Positions 33,148-41,246 of a DNA stretch of 64,000 nt are shown here, in pieces (position 1 is the stretch's first letter; each line of letters starts with the position of its first letter). The DNA lies in the NCBI GenBank assembly GCA_020847435.1, contig JADLBX010000056.1:1-64000 (forward strand), written 5' to 3'. The notes under the pieces were generated by a model that saw only the letters and a list, made by a program, of their open reading frames with translations, was not told the origin of the DNA and did no database searches. This DNA comes from Anaerolineales bacterium (GTDB lineage: Bacteria; Chloroflexota; Anaerolineae; Anaerolineales; Villigracilaceae). A program made the position numbers and the translations under genes.

Positions 33148-34677
33148 TCACGCGCTCAGATCGTAATTTTCAGGCAACCAACAACACAGCACCAACTCCC
33201 TCGCCGCCTTGACCTCATCCATGCGACCGAACTGCGTATTATTCGGCGCGGACTTGACGATGGCAGAATTCGTCTTCGCTTCTTCTGCGATCTTGATCAT
33301 CGTCTCAGCAAAGGCATCGAGCGTGTCCTTGTTTTCGGTTTCGGTCGGCTCAATCATCAGCGCTTCATGGACGATGAGTGGGAAGTAGTTTGTGGGTGGG
33401 TGGAAGTTGTAATCCATCAGGCGTTTGGAGATGTCCAATGCTCGAACATCGCTTCCCTCGAATTGACCCTCCGCCACGAACTCGTGCATGCAGATTCGGT
33501 CGAACGGGATGTGATACGTGTCGCGCAATCTCGCTTGCAAGTAGTTGGCGTTCAACACGGCGTATTGAGCGATGTCTTTGAGTCCGTCGGGTCCGTGCAT
33601 GGCGATGTAGGTGAACGAACGGACGAAGCCGCCGCCGAAATGTCCGTGGAAGGCTTTCATGCGCCCGATGGATTTGGCGGGCTTCATGTAACCATACAAC
33701 GGAGGCATGTCCTTGTCCTCATCGCCCTCTTCGAGGATGCCGACGAGCGGCTCAGGCAAAAAGTCGGCGAGACGCGCCGCGACGCCGACGGGACCGACGC
33801 CAGGTCCGCCGCCGCCGTGTGGGACGGCAAACGTTTTGTGCAAGTTGAAGTGCATCACGTCGAAGCCCAGATCGCCAGGGCGGACAATGCCGAGCAACGC
33901 GTTCAAGTTTGCGCCGTCGCCATACATCAAGCCGCCGCATCCATGCACCAGAGCAATGACCTTCTCGATATTTTCATCGAACAGACCGAGCGTGTTCGGG
34001 TTGGTGAGCATCATGCCGACGACCGTATCGTCGCACGCGGCTTCGAGCGCTTTCAAATCCACATTGCCGCGCTCATCCGATGGAATCGTCACGACGGTCA
34101 TGCCCATCATGCCCACCGACGCGGGGTTCGTCCCATGCGCGGCGTCGGGGATGAGCATCTTCACGCGCTTATCGTCGCCTCGCGACTTGTGATACGCGCG
34201 CATCATCAACACGCCCGTAAATTCTCCGTGCGCGCCAGCGGCGGGTTGCAGCGTCACTGCGGCAAAGCCTGCGATCTCTTTCAGCCACTCTTGCAATTGA
34301 TACATCAAAGCCAGGTTGCCTTGCACGGTCTCGATCGGTTGAAGCGGATGCGTAAATAAAAATCCAGGCAGGCGGCACACGTCTTCGTTGATCTTCGGGT
34401 TGTATTTCATCGTGCATGAGCCAAGCGGATAAAACCCGCCGTCCACCGAGTAATTAAATTTCGAGAGACGCATGTAGTGGCGGACAACGTCCACTTCGGC
34501 GAGTTCGGGAAGCGGCAGTTCGGGACGCAGCAAATGCTGGGGAGGCGGTTCAGCCGCAGGGACGTCTGATTCGGGCATCCGTACGCCGACGCGTCCACGT
34601 GAAGATAAGTCGAAGATCGTCGGCTCCACAATAGTCGCGCTGAGCGGAGACGAAGTCGTAGACGAAGCGCTAACCAT
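33148..34677 (-). CDS. gcvPB: Glycine dehydrogenase (decarboxylating) subunit 2 (P2)
   Basis: Half of the two-subunit P protein of the glycine cleavage system; with GcvPA it decarboxylates glycine and passes aminomethyl to lipoylated GcvH. The PLP lysine is in FNLHKTFAVPHGGGGPG. Start chosen at 34677, where the ATG overlaps the gcvPA stop by 8 bases; this gives 509 residues, and the first 40 are a low-complexity Ser/Thr-rich extension. The gene is last in gcvH-gcvPA-gcvPB; gcvT is not in the window. Confidence 0.93.
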   Translation of the reverse strand: MVSASSTTSSPLSATIVEPTIFDLSSRGRVGVRMPESDVPAAEPPPQHLLRPELPLPELAEVDVVRHYMRLSKFNYSVDGGFYPLGSCTMKYNPKINEDVCRLPGFLFTHPLQPIETVQGNLALMYQLQEWLKEIAGFAAVTLQPAAGAHGEFTGVLMMRAYHKSRGDDKRVKMLIPDAAHGTNPASVGMMGMTVVTIPSDERGNVDLKALEAACDDTVVGMMLTNPNTLGLFDENIEKVIALVHGCGGLMYGDGANLNALLGIVRPGDLGFDVMHFNLHKTFAVPHGGGGPGVGPVGVAARLADFLPEPLVGILEEGDEDKDMPPLYGYMKPAKSIGRMKAFHGHFGGGFVRSFTYIAMHGPDGLKDIAQYAVLNANYLQARLRDTYHIPFDRICMHEFVAEGQFEGSDVRALDISKRLMDYNFHPPTNYFPLIVHEALMIEPTETENKDTLDAFAETMIKIAEEAKTNSAIVKSAPNNTQFGRMDEVKAARELVLCCWLPENYDLSA

Positions 34678-36025
34678 GATCCACCTCCGACAACACTTCG
34701 ACAAGCGTGTCAATCTCTTCTTTTGAATTCATCTCAGTCACCGCGACCAACATGTGATTCGCCAACGACGGATAATCCTGACCGAGATCGTATCCGCCGA
34801 GGATGCCGTGTTCGAGCAGATGCGCGTTGATCTCGGCGACGGGCTTCGGGCAAACCAGCGTGAACTCGTGGAAGAACGGCTCGTTGTGCGCCAACGAATA
34901 TCCGTTGATTTTGCTGAGCGCGTTCGCCGCGTAATGCGCCTTTTGATAACAAAGTTCGGCGACCTGTCGCAATCCGCTTTTGCCGAGCAGTGAAAGATAA
35001 ACCGCCGTGCCGAGTGCGATCAATCCTTGATTGGTGCAGATGTTGGACGTGGCGCGTTCACGTTTGATGTGTTGCTCGCGCGCCGTGAGTGTGAGCACGT
35101 AGGAGCGTTGACCTTTGCTGTCCACCGTTTCGCCAACGAGGCGTCCCGCCATCTTGTGGACGTATTGCTTGCGCGTCGTGAAAAATCCGACGCTGGGTCC
35201 GCCGAACCACATCGGGATGCCCAGCGGTTGCCCATCGCCAACGACGATGTCCGCTCCCATCGAGGCGGGAGTCTTGAACATCGCCAGCGCTGTGGGATTC
35301 GCCACGACACACACCAGCGCGCCTTTGGCGTGAACGTCGTCAATGAATTTTGTGTAATCGTACACGCGCCCGAAGAAGTCGGGATACTGCACGATGACGA
35401 GGCACGCGTTGTCGTCCACATGTGCGAGCAGGTCGCTGGGATCTGAATCGAGTTCTGCATCCGCCGCATCGCCGACGAGTTGGATGTCCATGCCTTGTGT
35501 GTAGGTGCGAATCACAGCGCGATATTGCGGATGGACAGTGGGAGAAATGACCACCTTGCGTCGTTTGCCGCGATACTGTGCAAACGCAAGGTTGACCGCT
35601 TCGGCGGTAGCGGTCGCGCCGTCGTAGTGCGAAGCGTTCGAGACTTCCATGCCAGTCAGCGCCGCCATCAGCGATTGATATTCAAAGACGGCTTGCAGTG
35701 TGCCTTGCGAAATTTCTGGCTGGTACGGAGTGTATGCCGTGTAAAACTCGCCGCGCCTGAGCATGTGATCAACGACCGATGGGATGTAATGGTTGTACAT
35801 GCCCGCGCCGAGGAAGGAGATCAGATCGCCGCGTACGTTTTCGTTGGCGTTGGCGATGTTGGTCAATTCTTCCAGCGCGTCCATTTCGGTCCACGCGGGA
35901 GGCAGGTCCAGTTTGGGGAAGCGATGTTTGGCTGGGATGGCTGTGAACAGATCGTCAAGCGATTTCACGCCGACGGTCGCCAGCATTTCGTCGCGTTCGT
36001 GAGGGGAGATGGGGATGTAGGTCAT
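34670..36025 (-). CDS. gcvPA: Glycine dehydrogenase (decarboxylating) subunit 1 (P1)
   Basis: N-terminal half of the split glycine decarboxylase, 451 residues, beginning MTYIPISPHERDEML. Typical blocks are FLGAGMYNHYIPSVVD (about 78-93), YTAYTPYQPEISQGTLQ and SNASHYDGATATAEA. It makes an alpha2beta2 complex with GcvPB. Preceded by a spacer that holds a palindromic repeat and separates it from gcvH. Confidence 0.95.
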   Translation of the reverse strand: MTYIPISPHERDEMLATVGVKSLDDLFTAIPAKHRFPKLDLPPAWTEMDALEELTNIANANENVRGDLISFLGAGMYNHYIPSVVDHMLRRGEFYTAYTPYQPEISQGTLQAVFEYQSLMAALTGMEVSNASHYDGATATAEAVNLAFAQYRGKRRKVVISPTVHPQYRAVIRTYTQGMDIQLVGDAADAELDSDPSDLLAHVDDNACLVIVQYPDFFGRVYDYTKFIDDVHAKGALVCVVANPTALAMFKTPASMGADIVVGDGQPLGIPMWFGGPSVGFFTTRKQYVHKMAGRLVGETVDSKGQRSYVLTLTAREQHIKRERATSNICTNQGLIALGTAVYLSLLGKSGLRQVAELCYQKAHYAANALSKINGYSLAHNEPFFHEFTLVCPKPVAEINAHLLEHGILGGYDLGQDYPSLANHMLVAVTEMNSKEEIDTLVEVLSEVDHG

Positions 36026-36039
36026 GTTATTTACCTCAT

Positions 36040-36180
36040 GTCATTGCGAGCGGCGCTTTAGCGCTGCGAAGCAATCTCCTGTAACCAGAAGCATATTGTA
36101 TTGAGGAGATTGCTTCGCCCTCCTTCGACTACGCCGCCAACGAACGGCGGCTCCGCTCAGGACGGCTCGCAACGACATAT
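36040..36180. repeat. TCATTGCGAG-family palindrome, full copy
   Basis: TGTCATTGCGAGCGGCGC and GCGAAGCAATCTCCTG at the left are mirrored by GAGGAGATTGCTTCGCCC and GGCTCGCAACGACAT at the right. It lies between gcvH and gcvPA inside the operon. Confidence 0.7.
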
Positions 36181-36182
36181 GA

Positions 36183-36560
36183 TTAGTGTGCTCTTTCCTC
36201 ACAATGCTTCTCATACGCCGCGGCGTCCATCACATCGCCAGCGGAGGCGCCTTCGAGTTGGATCATCCACGCTTCGCCGAAGGGATCGGTGTTGATGGTT
36301 TCGGGTTTGTTGGCGAGGTCCTTGTTCACCGCAGCGACTTTGCCCGAGGCGGGAGAATAGATCTCCGAGGATGCCTTCACCGATTCAACCGAAGCGATCG
36401 CTTTGCCCGCTTCGATCGTCTCGCCCTCTTCGACAAAGATTTCGATGAAGACGATATCGGACAGTTGATTTTGGGCGTAGTCGCTGATACCGACCTTGCC
36501 CGTCGCGGGGTCGAACCATTCGTCTGATTTTGCGTATTTCAGGTTGGAGGGGGTGTTCAT
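36183..36560 (-). CDS. gcvH: Glycine cleavage system H protein
   Basis: A 125-residue lipoyl-carrier protein. The lipoylated lysine lies in ASVESVKASSEIY (about K65), flanked by the two hammerhead sheets (DEWFDPATGKVGISDYAQ; EIYSPASGKVAAVN). Ribosome site AAGGAG 8 bases upstream. First gene of the operon and directly behind a glycine riboswitch. Confidence 0.95.
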   Translation of the reverse strand: MNTPSNLKYAKSDEWFDPATGKVGISDYAQNQLSDIVFIEIFVEEGETIEAGKAIASVESVKASSEIYSPASGKVAAVNKDLANKPETINTDPFGEAWMIQLEGASAGDVMDAAAYEKHCEERAH

Positions 36561-36649
36561 GGTTTATTCTCCTTGGTTTTTTTGGAGTCACGGAGCTTGC
36601 TCCTTGAATTTCCAACAGCAAGCAGTTGGACTCCAGAATGCGGCGAATC

Positions 36650-36679
36650 AAAAAGGCGCACGAAGATATTTCGCGCGCC
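36650..36679 (-). terminator. Expression-platform terminator of the glycine riboswitch
   Basis: On the minus strand GGCGCGCGAA/TTCGTGCGCC pair (one G-T) around ATATC, followed by TTTTTG. Its first bases overlap the 3' strand of aptamer II's closing helix, so ligand binding and termination should compete. Confidence 0.75.
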
Positions 36680-36971
36680 TCTGTAATGTGACCTGAGAGA
36701 TTATTTAGTTGGGTAGTTTCTTAGTTATATAGTTTTGTAGTTTTGCAACTACGCAACTATCGAACCAACAAACTATCGAACTAAATTTACACCGTCGGTA
36801 TTGATGTCACACAGTTCAACTGCGTGACAATCAAACTTTCCAGAGATGATGCGGGGCAGGGTCCTTTTGCCTGAGAGATTCATCTGGTTTCGCCTGTCCC
36901 AGATTTGCACCTTCGGCGCCCTTGTTCTTTCAGCAGTTCAACTGCTGAAAGAACAACGAGTCTCTTCCCTG
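36679..36971 (-). promoter_or_regulatory. Tandem glycine riboswitch upstream of gcvH
   Basis: On the minus strand aptamer I runs 36971-36857: CAGGG, GAAGAGAC, GGCGCCGAAGGTGCAAA, CTCTCAGGCAAAAGGAC, then CCCTG closing the helix. Aptamer II runs 36845-36679: CTCTGGAAAG, ACCGACGGTGTAAAT, AATCTCTCAGGTCACATTAC, AGAGG. Both keep the conserved glycine-aptamer blocks. A variable arm of each has a palindrome with the core CAGTTGAACTG, and aptamer II has an extra 80-base periodic hairpin. It should let gcvH-gcvPA-gcvPB be made when glycine is abundant. Confidence 0.88.
36703..36787. repeat. Periodic TAGTT/AACTA hairpin inside riboswitch aptamer II
   Basis: Units of TAGTT (TTTAGTT, ATAGTT, GTAGTT on the minus strand) pair with AACTA units around GCAA, a long helix made of a short repeated word. 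It extends a peripheral arm without touching conserved aptamer bases. Confidence 0.7.
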
Positions 36972-37072
36972 TTGCCCGTTGAATTGTGATGTCCATTTTA
37001 TGTTTGAGGGGAGGGGAAGTCAAGGGAAATTGCCTCTTGACAGAATAGAACATGCGTCCTAAAATCTGGCCA

Positions 37073-37107
37073 TTGACATATTCCGATATGGGAATATAAT
37101 ATCTGTC
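37073..37107 (+). promoter_or_regulatory. Promoter with palindromic operator before the ArsR gene
   Basis: TTGACA (37073-37078), 16-base spacer, TATAAT (37095-37100), and the ATG at 37108, so the transcript is probably leaderless. The inverted repeat ATATTCC-N6-GGAATAT (37078-37097) fills the spacer and overlaps the -10 box, the expected place of an autorepressor site. Confidence 0.65.
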
Positions 37108-37440
37108 ATGGCGCGAACACCGACGACCTTCGATCCCTTCAACGCTGTGGCTGAGCCGAAGCGCCGACAACTCATTCAGGCGATGGGCGCGGAGGAACTG
37201 TCGGTCAACGAGATCGTCGAACGGCTTGGCTGGAACCAGCCGTCGGTGAGTAAACACCTTGGGGTGTTGAAGCAGGTTGAATTGGTGGAAGAGAGGCGGG
37301 TCGGGCGTCGACGTCTGTATCGAGTCAACGCGGAACGTCTCAAGCCCATCTTCGATTGGGTCACACCGTTCGAGCGGATGTGGAGCGAACGGTTTGAGCG
37401 TCTCGATAATGTTTTGGAAAAAATGAAAAAGGAGAAATGA
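37108..37440 (+). CDS. ArsR-family winged-helix repressor
   Basis: A 110-residue ArsR/SmtB-type regulator with FDPFNAVAEPKRRQLI (helix 1-2), recognition helix in WNQPSVSKHLGVLKQ and wing VEERRVGRRRLYRVN. No metal-binding cysteines, so it senses something else; members of this class often control an SRPBCC gene, as here, with 1 base between stop and next start. The palindrome in its own promoter fits autoregulation. Confidence 0.88.
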   Translation: MARTPTTFDPFNAVAEPKRRQLIQAMGAEELSVNEIVERLGWNQPSVSKHLGVLKQVELVEERRVGRRRLYRVNAERLKPIFDWVTPFERMWSERFERLDNVLEKMKKEK

Positions 37441-37441
37441 C

Positions 37442-37927
37442 ATGGCATCGAAAAATAAAACTGTTATCACTGTCGAGCCGAACAAGCAGGAACTTTTTAT
37501 CACGCGTGAGTTCGATGCGCCGCGTGCGTTAGTGTACAAGGCGCACACGGACGCAAAGATTTTTACGCAGTGGTTGGGTCCACGCGGGTATGAAATGGTT
37601 TTGAAAGAGTTCGAGCCTGTCAGCGGCGGGAAGTATCACTATATTCACAAAGATCAAGACGGGAATGAATATGGCTTTCGAGGCGCGTTCCATACCATGT
37701 CGGAAGAGTTGATGATCCAAACGTTTGAGTTTGAAGGGATGCCTGAGCCTGGTCATGTTGCGCTGGATACGATGCGCTTGGAGGAGTTGCCCAATAACCG
37801 AACGCGGGTGACGATTCATTCCGTCTATCAATCGGTTGCGGACCGTGATGGCATGGTGCAATCTGGGATGGAGCGCGGCATCAATGACGGTTATGAGAGA
37901 CTCGATGATCTCTTGAAGGAGATGTAG
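37442..37927 (+). CDS. SRPBCC (AHSA1-like) domain protein
   Basis: A 161-residue START-like protein with the opening LFITREFDAPRALVYKAHTD and the motif QWLGPRGYEM, and TVHS-like strand TRVTIHSVYQSV near the end. AHSA1-type proteins bind hydrophobic ligands in a cavity; role unknown. Part of an ArsR-SRPBCC-DUF1801-AraC run with 1-2 base gaps. Confidence 0.87.
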   Translation: MASKNKTVITVEPNKQELFITREFDAPRALVYKAHTDAKIFTQWLGPRGYEMVLKEFEPVSGGKYHYIHKDQDGNEYGFRGAFHTMSEELMIQTFEFEGMPEPGHVALDTMRLEELPNNRTRVTIHSVYQSVADRDGMVQSGMERGINDGYERLDDLLKEM

Positions 37928-37929
37928 TC

Positions 37930-38316
37930 ATGGCGAAAACGAATTTCCAATCCATTGACGAATACATCGCCGCCTGCCCCGAGCAGTCGCAAGCGTACGT
38001 GCAGAAGATCCGAGAGACGATTCGCTCCGCCGCGCCCAAAGCGAAAGAGAAGATCAGTTATCAACTTGCCTGCTTTGAGTTGAACGGAAAGAATCTGGTT
38101 CACTTTGGCGGGTGGAAGAGTCATGTTTCGATGTATCCGATTCCCTCTGGCACGAAGGAATTCACCAAAGAGATTGCTCAATATGCCGACGGCAAAGGGA
38201 CGATCAAATTTCCGCTGGATAAACCGCTTCCGTTGCGGTTGATTCGGCAGGTCGTCAAAAATCGAGCGGCTGATAATTTGATGATCGAAAAAACGAAGAC
38301 GATGAAACGGAAATAG
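37930..38316 (+). CDS. DUF1801 family protein
   Basis: A 128-residue protein with the DUF1801 pattern SIDEYIAACPEQSQAYVQKIRE, IRSAAPKAKEKISYQLACFE, HFGGWKSHVSMYPIPSG. The fold is that of frataxin-like/YdhG proteins. Function unknown. Third gene of the ArsR operon; two further DUF1801 genes lie at 40716 and 49174. Confidence 0.85.
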   Translation: MAKTNFQSIDEYIAACPEQSQAYVQKIRETIRSAAPKAKEKISYQLACFELNGKNLVHFGGWKSHVSMYPIPSGTKEFTKEIAQYADGKGTIKFPLDKPLPLRLIRQVVKNRAADNLMIEKTKTMKRK

Positions 38317-38317
38317 C

Positions 38318-38995
38318 ATGAGCATAAGCCATGAACTGCGACCGTCCGACTCGCCTTATGTGGAAACGATCACGCACGGCTGGACTCTGAGCAACGGTTC
38401 GTCCATGCGCCCTGCGGAGAGCAATTGGCACATGGTGTTTGTGAAAGAGCATGGTCGCACACATTCATTGGTCGTCGGTCCGTTGACGTCGGTGGGAGTC
38501 GCTTCGTGGGGCGTGGGCGCTGAAATTTTGTGGGTCAAGTTCAAACTCGGCGTCTTCATGCCGCACCTGCCTGTGCGGGGCTTGTTGGATCTGGAACAAA
38601 ACCTCCCCGAAGCGGCGGGTAAGTCGTTTTGGCTGAAGAGCGCCGCGACCGAAATCCCTGATTTTGAAAATGCGGATACGTTTATCAGCAAACTGGCACG
38701 GGACGAGATTCTCGTCTTCGACCCCGTTGTGGATGCCTTGTTGAACGATCAACTGCCGAGTGTGCCTGCCCGCACGATGCGTCATCATTTCTTGCGCGCG
38801 ACGGGTATGACGCAAAGCCGCATCCGCCAGATGAAGCAGGCGCAACAGGCTAAGGCTTTGTTACAGCAGGGCGTTTCGATTTTGGACACTGTTCACGAAG
38901 TCGGTTACTTCGACCAGCCTCACCTGACTCGCGCGTTCAAACAGTTCATCGGGCACACGCCCGCGCAGATTCTTCGGTCGAGCCAGCCTGAGTAG
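38318..38995 (+). CDS. AraC-family transcription regulator
   Basis: A 225-residue regulator with an N-terminal sensor domain of the DUF6597 type (VVGPLTSVGVASWGVGAEILWVKFKLG-like strands) and a C-terminal HTH from about 150, with MTQSRIRQMKQAQQAKALL and HEVGYFDQPHLTRAFKQF, HTPAQI at the end. It is the last gene of the run, starting 1 base after the DUF1801 stop. Confidence 0.85.
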   Translation: MSISHELRPSDSPYVETITHGWTLSNGSSMRPAESNWHMVFVKEHGRTHSLVVGPLTSVGVASWGVGAEILWVKFKLGVFMPHLPVRGLLDLEQNLPEAAGKSFWLKSAATEIPDFENADTFISKLARDEILVFDPVVDALLNDQLPSVPARTMRHHFLRATGMTQSRIRQMKQAQQAKALLQQGVSILDTVHEVGYFDQPHLTRAFKQFIGHTPAQILRSSQPE

Positions 38996-39102
38996 ATTTG
39001 CCGTTTTGTACAAGACAACGCTCCAGTAATTAGTTATTATGTGACCGTTGCCGCAAAACTAACTAAAAACAAATCTACAGGCAAACAACAAGGAGAAATA
39101 AA

Positions 39103-39543
39103 ATGAGCAAGATCACCCCGTTTTTATGGTTCGAATCGCAAGCGGAAGAGGCGATGAATTACTACGTCTCCATCTTCAAGAATTCAAAAGTGTTGAGTTC
39201 AAATCCGCAGTCCGTGAACTTCATCCTGGATGGGCAGGAGTTCATCGGGCTGAACGCGGGTCCGCAATTCAAATTCAATGAAGCGATTTCGTTTTTGGTC
39301 AATTGCGAAGATCAAAACGAAGTGGATTATTACTGGAACAAACTGATCGCTGACGGCGGCGAAGAATCCATGTGCGGCTGGCTGAAGGACAAGTACGGTT
39401 TGTCGTGGCAGATCATCCCCAAGCAATTGGGCGAGCTGATGGGCGACCCCGACCCCGAAAAAGCGCAGCGTGTTGTGCAGGCGATGTTGAAGATGCAGAA
39501 AATCATCGTGGCGGATTTGCAAAAGGCGTATAATCAGACTTAA
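39103..39543 (+). CDS. PhnB-like VOC family protein
   Basis: A 146-residue vicinal-oxygen-chelate protein of the PhnB/3-demethylubiquinone-methyltransferase-like group: [22 protein letters not shown] at the start, [15 protein letters not shown] and [16 protein letters not shown]. These proteins form dimers; enzymatic role is not known. Ribosome site AAGGAGA at 39090. Confidence 0.85.
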   Translation: MSKITPFLWFESQAEEAMNYYVSIFKNSKVLSSNPQSVNFILDGQEFIGLNAGPQFKFNEAISFLVNCEDQNEVDYYWNKLIADGGEESMCGWLKDKYGLSWQIIPKQLGELMGDPDPEKAQRVVQAMLKMQKIIVADLQKAYNQT

Positions 39544-39560
39544 TTCGTACAGGAGCAACC

Positions 39561-39860
39561 ATGTCATTTCAAGCCTATTTAGATAACATCGAAGCCAAGA
39601 CAGGTAAAGCGCCGAAGCATTTTGTCGCCGAGGCGAAGAAGAAGAAGTTGATCGAGTTCAAAGACTTGCTGGCATGGTTGAAGAAGGACTATGGACTCGG
39701 CGAAGGTCATGCCAGGGCTATCATCTACGTCATCCAGCACGGCGATAGGATCACGCTCAAACACACCACAGGCGCTCATCGTGACGCATCTGCCAAATTG
39801 AAGTTGGGCGGCAAGAAGAAGCCTGTAAAGAAAGTTGTAAAGAAGAAAGCCAAAGCGTAA
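39561..39860 (+). CDS. DUF4287 family protein
   Basis: A 99-residue protein with [17 protein letters not shown] and [25 protein letters not shown], typical of DUF4287, and a Lys-rich tail ([15 protein letters not shown]) that may bind DNA or RNA. Function unknown. It starts 17 bases after the VOC gene. Confidence 0.85.
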   Translation: MSFQAYLDNIEAKTGKAPKHFVAEAKKKKLIEFKDLLAWLKKDYGLGEGHARAIIYVIQHGDRITLKHTTGAHRDASAKLKLGGKKKPVKKVVKKKAKA

Positions 39861-39897
39861 GTAAAGTAAAGCCCCTGAAAGTTTGCTTCAAAAGCGC

Positions 39898-40055
39898 TCC
39901 GTTGGTCGAGTAGGCGGCAGAAAAGATTCTTATTTTCAAGAAAACCTATTGTTTGCCGCCGTATCGAGACCAACAGTAAGCAGGATTTTCTGGAACTGTG
40001 GTCTCGATACGCCCCTCGAAAATCACTCGGGGCTACTCGACCACCACTTGCAACA
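39898..40055. repeat. BIME-like palindromic repeat
   Basis: GTTGGTCGAGTAGGCGGCAG with TGCCGCCGTATCGAGACCAAC on the left, and GTGGTCTCGATACGCCC with GGGGCTACTCGACCACC on the right. Each half folds alone (GGCGGCA/TGCCGCC) and the two halves mirror each other. Confidence 0.75.
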
Positions 40056-40073
40056 AAAATGTCTGGTGACGAG

Positions 40074-40121
40074 ACAAAAAATAGACCCTGAAAGTTCTAA
40101 ACCTTTCAGGGTCTATTTTTA
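40074..40121. terminator. Bidirectional terminator
   Basis: A 14-bp stem ATAGACCCTGAAAG/CTTTCAGGGTCTAT flanked by A-rich sequence on the left and TTTTTACTTTT on the right. It lies between the plus-strand DUF4287 gene and the minus-strand marR gene and can serve both. Confidence 0.8.
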
Positions 40122-40145
40122 CTTTTGATTTAATCCGACACGCCG

Positions 40146-40610
40146 CTATTCTTTTTTCAATTTCCCGCGCTCATCATCCCATAGATTTGAGAATCGTTCA
40201 AAGACATCGGCGATGATCTCCAATTCCTCCGCCGAATAGCTGGAGATCAATTCGTCTTGCGCTTTTCTGGCTGATTCGAACCATGACGCGGCTTTTTGTG
40301 AACTGTCGGCTATGGGAGCGATCAGAGTCCCGCGGCGGTCGTTGGGATTGGGGCGGCGCTCGATCAACCCCGCACGTTCGAGTCGGTCCAACATGGCGGT
40401 CGTCGCGCCCGAGGTGAGACCCGTGTGTCTTCCAATCTCAGAGGGGGTGGCAATGCCTTTGAGAAATAATAGTCTCATACACTCCATGTCGGTGACGTTG
40501 AGTCCCGCCCATTCGCTGACGGCATTGCGGAACAGAGTCATGTTGGCGCCGTAATTGGCGACCGCGGCTAAGGCTTTTTTCTTTAATTCTGCTTTGGTTG
40601 AATTGGTCAT
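40146..40610 (-). CDS. MarR-family transcription regulator
   Basis: A 154-residue winged-helix regulator: GLNVTDMECMRLLFLKGI, recognition helix PSEIGRHTGLTSGATTAMLDRLE, wing IERRPNPNDRRGTLIAP. Start chosen at 40610 (MTNSTKAELKKK); the longer frame runs through the divergent promoter. It probably regulates itself and the divergent DUF1801 gene. Confidence 0.87.
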   Translation of the reverse strand: MTNSTKAELKKKALAAVANYGANMTLFRNAVSEWAGLNVTDMECMRLLFLKGIATPSEIGRHTGLTSGATTAMLDRLERAGLIERRPNPNDRRGTLIAPIADSSQKAASWFESARKAQDELISSYSAEELEIIADVFERFSNLWDDERGKLKKE

Positions 40611-40715
40611 ATGGCTACCCTTGACATTATCTTGATTTTGAAGTATCTTAATTATATAACAAAAATGGTTTAGGCGCAAGGTCTAAATCATCCCAAACCC
40701 ATAAGGAGATTTTTT

Positions 40716-41165
40716 ATGAGTCCGAAGACTGCTACACAAAAGTCCAAAATGTGGACAGACGAAGAAAAAGCCGCGATGAGAGCACGCGCCAAAGAGTTGA
40801 AGGCGGAAGCGCGTATGAGCAAGGATCGGGCGGCAGGAGAAAGCGCTGTGGTTGCGGAGATCGCAAAGATGCCCGAACCCGATCGTTCCATGGCGAAACG
40901 AATCCATGAGATCGTCAAAACGAACGCGCCGATGCTCATGCCGAAAACCTGGTATGGAATGCCTGCCTACGCCAACGCAGACGGCAAGGTGGTGTGCTTC
41001 TTCAAAGCCGCGTCCAAGTACAACATGAGGTATGCGTCATTTGGTTTTCAGGAAGCGGCAAAAATTGACGATGGGAATATGTGGGCAGACGATTTCGCCA
41101 TCGTGAAGTTGACTCCAGCCGAGGAGAAAATCATCACCGCGCTGGTGAAGAAAGCGGTGAGTTGA
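40716..41165 (+). CDS. DUF1801 family protein with charged N-terminus
   Basis: A 149-residue protein. The first 45 residues are a Lys/Glu/Ala-rich helix (WTDEEKAAMRARAKELKAEARM), followed by the DUF1801 core (AKRIHEIVKTNAPMLMPKTWYG, VCFFKAASKYNMRYASFGF, FAIVKLTPAEEKII). Divergent from marR by 105 bases. Function unknown. Confidence 0.85.
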   Translation: MSPKTATQKSKMWTDEEKAAMRARAKELKAEARMSKDRAAGESAVVAEIAKMPEPDRSMAKRIHEIVKTNAPMLMPKTWYGMPAYANADGKVVCFFKAASKYNMRYASFGFQEAAKIDDGNMWADDFAIVKLTPAEEKIITALVKKAVS

Positions 41166-41246
41166 AATGCCGTAGGACAAGATTTATCTTATCCTACATC
41201 GCAAAGTGAACTTTGCGGTACGCAATCTATCAGTTAGAATCACCGC

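Noticed and set aside
33367-36061. Long plus-strand frames across gcvPB and gcvPA (330 and 193 codons)
   Set aside because: Antisense shadows of GC-rich genes; composition is His/Arg-rich and no family is recognisable.
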